From positions 84,554,753 to 84,618,752 of the forward strand of contig CM051456.1 in NCBI GenBank assembly GCA_028274465.1: 64,000 nt of DNA, in the 5' to 3' direction. Under the pieces are notes generated by a model that had not been told where the DNA came from, ran no database searches, and saw only the letters and a list, made by a program, of their open reading frames with translations. Both the position numbers and the translations under genes were made by a program. Shown piece by piece: positions 54,431 through 64,000 of the stretch (position 1 is the first letter of the stretch; each line of letters starts with the position of its first letter). Source of the stretch: Plantago ovata (taxonomy: Eukaryota; Streptophyta; Magnoliopsida; Lamiales; Plantaginaceae).

Positions 54431-55274
54431 TCGTTTGTGAGTCATTGTAATTTCTTTTTCGTTGTGCTACTGCTGGCTATATATTCAAAAAAAAAAAAAA
54501 AAATCGAAAAAAAGAGAAAAATTCCTGGAAAAAGAAAAAAATCTGGAAAAGAAAAAAAGAAGAGACCCCAAAAAAGCAAAGAAGGGTCCAAAGAAAGCCA
54601 AAAAAGCAGTTTAGCAAAGTGTTTGTCTTGTTTTTCAATTCATGTAATGTTTGTAATCGAGATGTAATTTTTTGTCTTTTATTTGTTTGAGGGTCATCTG
54701 TTCTAGACCACCCTCGTCCTGCCATTCAGTAAGTGGTGATTAGTTTATGACTTTTCTTGAGAGGTGGGAAGAATAGGGGAGTGTGAACTTTTAGGGAACC
54801 CTCCTTCGTTTGATGAGAGCCATATTGGTTCGACCTCTTTGAGGGAAAGTCTTAACTTGGTGAACAGCAGTAAGTCCTCAGGTTCATAGGCACGGGACAA
54901 CCATTCGTATTTTAACATGTTTCACTACGTCGTCACTGACTAGGTCCAGGTAGTGAATGTTACGAGAGACTATCTTGTTTAACATAGTGCATATGTGAAT
55001 GTATGAGTCAATCGAGGCATTCTTCAACCAATATCCATGTTATGATTTGTATGGTCTTTGTTCATGAGTTTTTGATAGATTCAATGGATTAGTTCATTTC
55101 ATTTGGCATGAGACTCCATTTTGTGTGTTGCATTGGTTTTTCGCATTAGAGTCTAGCTTAGTTGCTTGAGGACAAGCAAAGGTTCGGTTTGGGGAGTTTG
55201 ATGAACGTGTATTTTACACTTTCATTCGAGTCTTTTTCACCAATTTAGCTATCCTCTATGTTAATTTAGCTTAT

Positions 55275-57334
55275 GGTCAGAGTTACTCCTAGGGTACGCA
55301 GCGGAATTTCAAAAAATTTCTTAACATGCAGGTTAATTGATCATGTATATAGCATATATATTAAACACGTTAATTAGAAGACATACAATACTCCAAAAGC
55401 AAGCACAGGTACCAAGTCTTCGTAATAGTCCGGTGAATCTTCTCCTTCGTCGAAGTCGAAGATATCTGCAATACTTTGATTACCTGCAAGACAATAAAAG
55501 TTAGTTTCCAGCTCCTTGAACCTCAACCTTGGTATTCACGGATGAACAGCGTATCGGAAAGAATGCTAGGATATTTTGTGTGTGGCCAAGAAGATGGGGC
55601 GGCATTTTTCCTCTGGTAGAGTGGCACGCGCGTGGCTTGGGAGAGGTAGGGGAGAGCTTTTATTTTCTCTAAGAAAACTGGTAGGCTAACTGTGTGTTAA
55701 AAGCTCTCTAATAGTCTACTATATATAGTAGTCAATTGAAGCCTAAAGAATAATCAATTAGATTTCATAAAGGAATAAGAATTTAATTCTTATCGCACTA
55801 GGAAACCAATTCAAGTCTAGATTCATTCCCAATCAAATTAAAACTCAATCAGGAAAATCTAACTTATCCCTTGACTTCTAATAGAGGAAGGAGTCGAACT
55901 CCTTCCCCTACTCAAGCTGCGCGCGCGCGCGTCCAAGGGAGGTTAGGTGGGTCCCGATTTTGGGACCCACTTATAATTCTAAGGCAATTCAAACTCCAAG
56001 TAGATTTTTCCTATGTGCATATATTAATTCTAAATTAACATATCCTTTCAAATCAAACCTCTATTATATTTCTAAAATATAATCTTTAATTGTATTTACA
56101 TAAAATACAATTAATCAGCCAATTCAATTAATAATTTCAAATCATTAACTGAGACACAAATTATTATAATTAATTCCAAATCAATTATAATCCATCAATC
56201 ACAATTAATTCTACATTAATTGCGATTCCATCTTCAAGGATATTCGGATAAGCTGAATCACCACATAGTGTGAACCATAGGGCCTCATTGTATTAAGCAA
56301 GTCCTAGACTAGGCAAAATGGAATTCCTAGACAGTTCCATTTGCAATATTAATACATGAGGACGTTTCATAGGTTTCTCAAAGCAAACCCTTTCGTTGTG
56401 AAGTCTGTTGCGCTCAACGCGACGATGGTAACGTCCCTTCATCTGACTGACTCGAATGCATCTAGGATCGATGAAGTGTCTATCCCAATAATACATCCAC
56501 GGGCATCTTCAGTGAGTTGCATGGTGAATCCAATATCTATTATGACTATCATAACAATATTGATACCCTGGCCAGCGGTTTTACAAATCACAACTATGAA
56601 CGACTATGAGCAGTTCTCTCCTGTGCTACACATGAGAGATGAATCCTTCACAGAATCACTTATCATCCCCATTTGTATGTAGCCATAATCCTGGATCGTG
56701 TCTTGGGTCAACTGCTTATTCAGAGCTGACATCGACGGGTCCACCAAGGATATGGGGCAACAAATGTGATGATAAAGTCCTGGAAGTCCAAAGGACGACT
56801 AGCATCACTTCAACAACTTTCCGGTTCCCATAGACACTACGGTGTAGAGTATACATCGATGGGAGTTTCCGGTGGGTACTTCCATTGTTCGTTAATCACC
56901 CTTCGAACAACTATGCGGAGTTATGGGAAAGTTTCTTGATTGTCCAACAATCCGTTCCGTGGCCGTGTGATCGGCTCACACTTGCTTTAACAAGTATAAC
57001 CTCCACGCATACTAGTCTCAGCTGGTTCATTCAGACCCCTACATCCGAGATGAACCTCGACTAGGGAGAGTTTGGGATAGATGATAACTCACATAGCTCC
57101 CACTTTCTGTGTGATCGGTCATCTATCCGAGGGGACATGTTTAATATCAATACAGACAGGAATAGAGATATGACATGCTGTATGCCTGGTGTAATATAAA
57201 TATGAAAGCGATACTCAATAGTCAAACAACAAACATATATTATATTACCTTGACCTGTGTAATAGTACATATATGCCCTTAATAAGGGCTGCATGCCCTT
57301 AATAAAGACTGTCTCGAGAACATATACACTATCA
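55275..57334 (-). repeat. 3' LTR of Copia D
   Basis: Reverse strand begins TGATAGTGTATATG and ends TAACTCTGACCA. It has the hairpin array (about 55780-56225), TATA box (about 55720-55728) and a CG-rich GCGCGCGCGCG tract near 55919, as in A. Confidence 0.9.
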
Positions 57335-57395
57335 ATCTCCCACTTGGACTAGAGCCAGTCACCTTTATGCTTAATATCTAGATTAGCACAATGTC

Positions 57396-58862
57396 TTAAG
57401 TGGACATCCACTGATAAGACCTTGGTGAAAGGATCTGCCACGCTGTCCGTGGTAGAGAACGTTCTATACTAACTTCTCCTCTATCAATAATCTCACGTAT
57501 AATGTGATACTTTCTAAGTACATGTTTGTTCTTGTTTGTAGATCTAGGCTCCTTGGCTTGAGCGACGGCGCCCGTGTTGTCACAATAAATCGTTATTGGA
57601 CTAGGAGCAGGAACAACCCTCAATTCCTTCAAGAACTCTGAAATCCAGACAGCTTCTTTCGATGCTTCTGATGCAGCAATGTACTCGGCTTCTGTGGATG
57701 AGTCAGCAATCGTGGCTTGCTTAGAACTCTACCAACAGATAGCTCCTCCGTTCAATTTGAATACGTATCCTGTCTGTGACTTAAAGTCACCAGGATCTGA
57801 TTCAAATCCAGCGTCGACATAACCAGACATCATTAATTCTGGTTCTCCACCAAACACCAAGAACATTTCCTTAGTCCGTCGAAGGTACTTAAGAATGTTC
57901 TTTACAGCAGTACAGTGAGGTACTCCTGGATTCTGTTGGTGTCGACAATTGACACTAAGCGCATATGCCACATCTGGCCTTGTGCAATTCATTGCATACA
58001 TTATAGACCCTACTGTCGAAGCATAGGGCACACGACTCATTGCCTTTCTTTCTTCATCTGTTTTCGGACTATCCTTAACTGATGACACGATCCCATGCCT
58101 AGCTGGGAGAAAGCCTCTCTTTGAGTCGTCCATCTTATAACGCTTCAGTATTTTTTCGATGTAGGTGGACTGTGTCAATCCTAACATCCTTTTGGATCTA
58201 TCTCTATAGATCTTTATCCCTAGGATGTAGTTCGCTTCACCCAAGTCCTTCATTGAGAAGGTACTTGATAACCAAACTTTAGTCTCTTCTAGCATAGAGA
58301 CATTGTTTCCCATGATCAAAATGTCATCAACATAAATGATCATGAAAACGACTCCCTTGTCGCTGTGCCTAGTGTAGACACAGGGATCTTCTACGCTTCT
58401 GAAGTCAAACGATTTGACAGCTTCATCAAAGCGGATATTCCAGCTCCTAGACGCTTGCTTTAGCCCATAGATGGATCTCTGTAATTTGCATACAGCAGTT
58501 GGCCTGGTTTTATTAATAAAACCTTCCGGCTGTACCATATAGACCTCTTCCTCAAGGTTGCCATTGAGGAAGGCAGTCTTTACATCCATCTGCCAGATCT
58601 CATAATCATAGTAGGCAGCTATCGCAAGTATAATTCTAACAGACTTCAACTTTGCTACTGGTGAAAAGGTTTCATCGTAATCGATGTCATACCTTTGCGT
58701 GTAGCCTTTCGCCACAAGTCTAGCCTTGTCCGTTTGTACCTTGCCATCGGCATCTGTTTTTCGTTGAAAGACCCATTTGCACCCAATAGGTCTAACCCCT
58801 TGGGGCAAGTCTACCAAGATCCAAACTTGGTTTAGGTACATGGAGTCCATTTCCAATTCCAT
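57396..58862 (-). pseudogene. Reverse transcriptase and RNase H region of Copia D
   Basis: Contains KWVFQRK, ARLVAKGYTQRYDIDY, QMDVKTAFLNGN, SIYGLKQASRSWN, IYVDDILIMGNN and the RNase H YVDAGFESD and TIYCDNTGAVAQA. It is very close to A (about 95 percent or more by eye). Broken. Confidence 0.9.
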
Positions 58863-58871
58863 GGCCTCTTG

Positions 58872-59258
58872 TCATTTGTCTGAGTCAATATCATTTATTG
58901 CCTCTTTGTAGGTCTCGGGGTCTTCCCGATCTGATAAGCCAACATCAAGTTCACTGATGTCTTCTATCATAAGGCTTTGCTTCTGAGGTCCTTTTGGGAT
59001 CCTCTTCGACCTACGGAGCTCGACTGGTGCTTCTGTCGGTGTTTCTGGTGCTTTTCTTTTCTGGCTTCGTGTAACATGAACATTATCAGTGGGCACTGAT
59101 GCAGCCGGTCGCGCGCTGCGACCCCGTTCCCCAGCGGGAGGCTGCTCTTGTGCAACTTGTTGCACAGGTTGATTGACAACGGGTTCTTTTGGTGTGGTTT
59201 CAACTGTTGATCTAATCACAGGACTCCCACTGACTATGACATGCCTAGCAAGTGTCAT
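58872..59258 (-). pseudogene. Linker between integrase and RT, Copia D
   Basis: Low-complexity polar linker with VTRSQKRKAPE and ELRRSKRIPKGPQK, a basic patch that could act as a nuclear localisation signal. Same linker in A. Confidence 0.75.
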
Positions 59259-59414
59259 ATCATTACCCTTGTCTGCTTCTTAAGCTCCCACTGAACTTGA
59301 GTCCAAATCAGAAGATCTAGAGAACTCATGTTCGCGCGTGTCAAAGTCTTGAATTTCTTCAAGTTCTATCATATCATCTAACCTCTCTTCTTCAATGTAT
59401 TCTGCTTCTAAAAA

Positions 59415-60428
59415 CTATACGTTTCTAGATACTATCACCTTGTGATCTTCAACATGATAGAGTTCATAGCCTCTCGTCTGACTAGGATAGCCTATGAAAT
59501 ATACTTTGACACCCTTGGCATCTAACTTATCAGTGAGCAACAATTTGACTATCGCAGGACAGCCCCAAGGTCTAAGATAGCCCAGTGAGGGCTTCTTTCC
59601 TTTCCATAACTCATAAGGAGTTTTCTCCACTGATTTAGATGGTACACGGTTCAGAATGTAGATTGTAGTTTGCAGCGCATATCCCCATAGATATTTAGGA
59701 AGAGTCGAGAATCCAATCATTGATCTCACCATGTCTAACAGGGTTCGATTCCTTCTCTTAGACACACCATTTAATTGTGGTGTTCCAGCAGGGGTCCATT
59801 GCGATTGAATTCCATACTCCTTCAAGTAGTCGATAAATTCTTCACTAAGGTATTCACCTCCTCGATCTGATCGAAGAGTGACTATCCTTAGGTTAAATTC
59901 ATTCTCGACCTCATTCCTAAACTCCTTGAATTTCCTAAAGGTCTCAGATTTATTCTTCATAAGATAAATATATCCATACCTTGAGAAATCGTCAGTAAAA
60001 GTAACGAAGTAAGGATAACCCCCACGTGCTTGGACTTTAAAAGGTCCACATACATCGGTATGTATGAGCTCTAAGCAGCGAGTGGCACGAACACCTTGTC
60101 CAAAAAAAGGTTTGTTCGTCATCTTACCCTTAACACATGATTCACATGTACCATATGCTTCAAAATCAAATGGTTCTAAGTAGTCCAACTTCCTTAGTCT
60201 TTGAATCCGTGTTTCATTGATATGGCCTAGCCGACAATGCCATAGATAAGATGGATTATTCTTCCTACATGGAGACGGTTGCTTGTTATGTATTTGAAAT
60301 AAAGGTAGACTACTTTGCAAAATATATAAACCATTCACGAAGCGAGCCTTTCCATAATACTGGTCATTTAACGAAAAATAAAAAGTATTATTAGCAAATC
60401 GAAAGGAAAAACCCAAATTGTCCAACAA
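59415..60428 (-). pseudogene. Integrase region of Copia D
   Basis: Contains [61 protein letters not shown] and [20 protein letters not shown], parallel to the A integrase at 7068-8219. Broken elsewhere in the element. Confidence 0.9.
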
Positions 60429-60491
60429 TGGAATGGAAATAATATTTCTGACAATGGATGGAACAAAATAAACGTTATCAAGTTCTAAACA

Positions 60492-61451
60492 TTATCCTGA
60501 AGGTAAATCTATCTTGCAGCGTCCAACGCGTTTGGCTTCAACTGGATTGCCGTTCCCAACATGCAAGTCGATTTCACCTTGCTTGACTAGCCTGTGATCA
60601 ATTAGCCCCTGGACATTATTACAAATGTGTGAGCCACAAGAGTTATCCAATACCGAACCATTGGAGTCAAAAGTAGTCATGTTCATTTCAATAACAAACA
60701 TACCTGAGCTAGAAGCCGACGGCTTCTTAGCTTGATCTGCCCTTAGCTTAGGGCAATCTTTCTTCCAGTGGCCCTTGAGTTTGCAATAGAGACAAATCTT
60801 CATCCTAAGTCGAAACTTAGCCATCTTACGATTGCTTCCATTCTTGCCACCCTTGTTTCTTTTGGGTCTACGATTGACCCTTAGAAACTCGTTGGCAATG
60901 GGTTTCTCAGCAATCGACTCTGTTGCTACCCCGACATTGGGATTCTGAATAGATTGCAACAATCTTTGCATGATCAAGATAATGGAAGCCTTAGCTTCTA
61001 GCTCCAAGCCATATCCAACAAGTTGAAAGAGAAAATCAATCAATGACTTGACTTGTTTAGGTGACAGCTGTTCTGTCCCAAGTCTTTGGATAAGCATGAT
61101 CTTGATAGCTTCGAACCCTTCACACATCCTTGGAGTATCCAAGAATGAGGAGAGATCTCTCACAATCTCATACGGTTCCTTGTCTCGACATGGTCCAACC
61201 ATATTGTCAGACATTGCATTCAACAAGAAATTCTTTACAAACTCGGCCCTTTCCACTGACATTTCATAATAGCAATCATAGGTTGCCGTAGTGAATTCAG
61301 TGGGAGGTGGAGGGATAGGTTCTTCTAACACATAGTCAACCTCGTTGTACCATAGCACCTTTCGTACCTCATGGATCCAATCCACGTAGTTTGGTCCTGT
61401 TAGCTTTTGCAACTCCAAGTTGGCAATAAGCTCGGAGGACTGTATAGCCAT
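60492..61451 (-). pseudogene. Gag and start of protease region, Copia D
   Basis: From the Met at 61449-61451 (MAIQSSELIANLELQK), with LTGPNYVDW near the start, a long middle region and the CCHC knuckle CLYCKLKGHWKKDC. The stretch after the knuckle (CPKLRADQAKKP..SSSGMFVIEMNM) is nearly identical to A, whereas the part before it is clearly different. That contrast is discussed in the findings. Confidence 0.85.
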
Positions 61452-62002
61452 TTCTATTTTCCTAAGGAGAAATAGTATAGACCGAAAATAATAAATCAAC
61501 TATTGAAATACTATTTCTAAATACACAGTCAACATAACTAAACAACAAGGTCCTTTAGCTGTTTAGCTCCCACTATTTTCACATATGATTGCCCCCAAAA
61601 CAAACATACGGGTAATGTCCAACAAGTTACCGTAGTGGCCAAGATCCAAATCCATACTATGGTATACTCCAACGGGGGCTGGTCGCATAACATAATATGA
61701 CCGGTAGGACTATCCAATTGCGTCACGCAACTCTTGGGTGTTAAATCTAATTTAACCCGATGCTCTACATATTGTACCTATCGAGGTCGCTAGATACAAT
61801 ATGCAGTAAGTTATAACCATAGGCTTACTCTAATCTGACGATCACTGCGAGTCTGCAAGATGAGGTCGCCAATACAGGGAAACGCAATGAAAGTTCAGAA
61901 TTAAAGCACCCCATGGAAAGCATCTCAGAAACATATACATATACATATACATATTTCTGCACTTATATTGGTTGGGGCTTGGAGCTTGAGGGTTGTTATC
62001 CG

Positions 62003-62200
62003 TCATCTACAAACAGATAAGGCCGCCGCCTACCCATCATGCATGAGCGGTCTACACGTAATGGATGCCACCTATCCATTCTAGTTCTAAACGCGGTCAA
62101 GCACATAATGGGCGCCGCCTACCCATACATAATAATATGCGGTCCGAAAAATAAGAGGGCGCCGCCTACCCTCGCATGCATAGCGGTCGAACGGAAAGTA
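62003..62200 (-). repeat. Leader hairpin array of Copia D
   Basis: Four tandem units as in A. On the reverse strand, hairpins read GAGGG..CCCTC, ATGGG..CCCAT, AATGGAT..ATCCATT and GGG..CC, each around an AGGCGGC or AGGTGGC loop. The stems pair within each unit. Confidence 0.8.
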
Positions 62201-62885
62201 AAATACGTGGTATTTAAACATGCATTGTCAAACAATAACATATCGAGCATACAAACAAATAGTAGCCTATGTGGATGCCAAATGACTTCATAATTTTATT
62301 ATGAAAATTATAATCCCATACTTATAATGTCTATGAAAAATTGAAAATTTGGACTAGATTGAAAAATAAAAAATTCTATTGACCAGGTAGCAATTTTCGA
62401 AAACCCGAAGGACTCAATTGTAAATTTCGAAACCTTGGAGGTGTTAAATTTAAAATTCAAAAGTAGAAAGACTTATTTGTAATAAACAATAAATTGATAA
62501 ATCACAAATAATCCCCTTAACTTTATACTAATTAAATTTAACCCCTCTAGTTAACAATAATTACAATTAAATCATATTTATATTCCAAATATAAAATTCA
62601 ATCCTCAAAATTTCCAAAATTCGATTTTGGGTCCAACCCGAAAAATATATATATATATATAATATACGGACACGGGACCGAGTCCCGTCCCCTAGCGTGC
62701 CTACGGCCGCAGGCGGTAAATATATATATATAAAAATATTTTCTATTTTTTTTTTTTTTGAAAAAATATATATTCTAAATTTATATAAAAACAAAAGTTT
62801 TAAAAATCGAATTAATCATAGAATCAATTGCATCCACATACACTACAAAATCACATAACATATACGTATATACGTAATCAATTAA

Positions 62886-62901
62886 CCTGGCTTTGATACC
62901 A
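62886..62901 (-). promoter_or_regulatory. Primer binding site of Copia D, initiator tRNA-Met type
   Basis: Reverse strand reads TGGTATCAAAGCCAGG, one base from the A version. Confidence 0.88.
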
Positions 62902-62902
62902 C

Positions 62903-64000
62903 TATAAGAAAATATGGTCAGAGTTACCCCTAGGGTACGGAGCGGAATTTCAAAAAATTTCTTAACATGCATGTTAATTGATCATGTATATAGCATATAT
63001 ATTAAACACGTTAATTAGAAGACTTACAATACTCCAAAAGCAAGCACAAGTACCAAGTCTTCGTAATAGTCCGGTGAATCTTCTCCTTCGTCGAAGTCGA
63101 AGATATCTGCAATACTTTGATTATCTGCAAGACAATAAAAGTTAGTTTCCAACTCCTTGAACCTCAACCTTGGTATCCACGGATGAACAGCTTATCGGAA
63201 AGAATGCTAAGATATTCTTTGTGTGGCCAAGAAGATGGGACGGCGTTTTTCCTCCAGTAGGGTGGCACGTGCGTCGCTTGGGAGAGGTAGGGGAGAGCTT
63301 TTATTTTCTCTAAGAAAACTGGTAGGCTAACTGTGTGTTAAAATCTCTCTAATAGTCTACTATATATAGTAGTCAATTGAAGCCTAAAGAATAATCAATT
63401 AGACTTCATAAAGGAATAAGAATCTAATTCTTATCGCACTAGGAAACCAATTCAAGTCTAGATTCATTACCAATCAAATTAAAACTCAATCAGGAAAATC
63501 TAACTTATCCCTTGACTTCTAATAGAGAAAGGAGTCGAACTCCTTCCCCTACTCCAGCTGCGGGCGCGCGCGTCCAAGGGAGGTTAGGTGGGTCCCGATT
63601 TTGGGACCCACTTATAATTCTAAGGCAATTCAAACTCCAAGTAGATTTTGCCTATGTGCATATATTAATAATCTTTAATATATGCACATAGAATACAATT
63701 AATCAGCCAATTGAATTAATAATTCCAAATCATTAATTGAGCCACAAATTATTATAATTAATTCCAAATCAATTATAATCCATCAATCACAATTATTCTA
63801 AATTAATTGTGATCCATCTTCAAAGATATTCGGATAAGCTGAATCACCACATAGTGTGACCCATAGGGCCTCATTGTATTAAGCAAGTCCTAGACTAGAC
63901 AAAATGGAATTCCTAGACGGTTCCATTTGCAATATTAATACATGAGGACGTTTGAGAGGTTTCTCAAAGCAAACCCTTTCGTTGTGAAGTCTGTTGCGCT
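62903..64000 (-). repeat. 5' LTR of Copia D (cut by the window end)
   Basis: Matches 55275 onward of the 3' LTR for about 1.1 kb, including the pyrimidine-rich leader, TATA box and hairpin array. Part of the array is arranged differently, giving a 17-bp-arm palindrome at 63652-63691. Confidence 0.9.

Larger units (their letters stand above)
50058..55273 (+). mobile_element. Athila-type gag-protease element C, best preserved of the family
   Basis: 5' LTR 50058-51250, tRNA-Asp primer site 51254-51271, Gag 51390-52649, protease 52793-53548, CCGGG/CCCGG hairpin (about 53596-53611), internal GC module, hairpin pair, A/G tract, polypurine tract (55189-55198) and 3' LTR start at 55199, which Copia D interrupts at about 55274. 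The interior is about 3.95 kb and holds no RT, RNase H or integrase. It has a few breaks. Compared with B it lacks the 1.9-kb extra segment. It is inserted in an F-family LTR. Confidence 0.9.
55275..64000 (-). mobile_element. Angela-like Ty1/Copia element D (5' LTR runs off the window)
   Basis: Minus-strand relative of A. Parts, in genome order: 3' LTR 55275-57334, polypurine tract just above 57334, RT-RNase H 57396-58862, linker 58872-59258, integrase 59415-60428, Gag and protease start 60492-61451, leader hairpins 62003-62200, tRNA-Met primer site 62886-62901, 5' LTR from 62903 to beyond 64000. The interior is about 5.56 kb, so the whole would be about 9.7 kb. The visible LTR parts differ by about 3-4 percent by eye, so it is older than A. 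It has several breaks. It sits in the 3' LTR of element C. Confidence 0.9.

Overview
This is a eudicot-type plant nuclear region, AT-rich and almost entirely made of transposable elements. The evidence is Angela-like and Sirevirus-like Copia elements primed by initiator tRNA-Met, Athila-type gypsy elements primed by tRNA-Asp, plant L1 LINEs with an RNase H domain, Stowaway-type MITEs, and one single-exon F-box/LRR gene. Species cannot be fixed from the sequence. Two runs of exactly 100 Ns (8709-8808 and 40977-41076) are scaffold gaps, and both sit at suspicious joins.

Layout. 1-19310 is a nested stack: a minus-strand Copia F-family element (only its 5' LTR and leader, 17631-19310, are in view) holds a minus-strand Athila-type gag-protease element E (1-17630), whose leader holds a plus-strand Angela-like Copia A (2388-16222). 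The interior of A is present twice around the first gap, most likely an assembly overlap. 19311-31893 is the least repetitive stretch. It has a MITE with 37-bp terminal repeats, two Stowaway-like MITEs, a possible Helitron end, a two-level tandem repeat, a tRNA-like SINE trace, an AT microsatellite, a 5'-truncated L1 with target duplication, the F-box gene (27885-29372, minus), a solo LTR with perfect target duplication, and an L1 reverse-transcriptase fragment. 31894-40976 is a Sirevirus-like Copia F with an 814-codon gag, lying head to head with a truncated inverted copy of its own LTR. After the second gap come Athila-type element B (41077-47605), a Tat-like gypsy fragment (47606-48714), another F LTR (48715-50057) split by Athila-type element C (50058-55273), and in its 3' LTR a minus-strand Angela-like Copia D that runs past the window end.

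What stands out is RNA/DNA secondary structure rather than new proteins. Angela-like A and D carry four tandem leader hairpins whose stems covary around an invariant AGGCRGC-type loop, and an ordered series of perfect stem-loops in the LTR just upstream of the TATA box. The F family has five 3' hairpins with a constant ACAGGYA loop. The Athila-type elements have GC-rich hairpins directly upstream of the LTR TATA box and again inside the element. The Athila-type copies encode only Gag and protease, so they look like a non-autonomous family. Copia A and D share pol and LTR but have clearly different Gag N-termini, which suggests module exchange. All retroelements are treated as fossils; LTR comparison by eye puts A at roughly 1 percent divergence (well under a million years) and D at a few percent.
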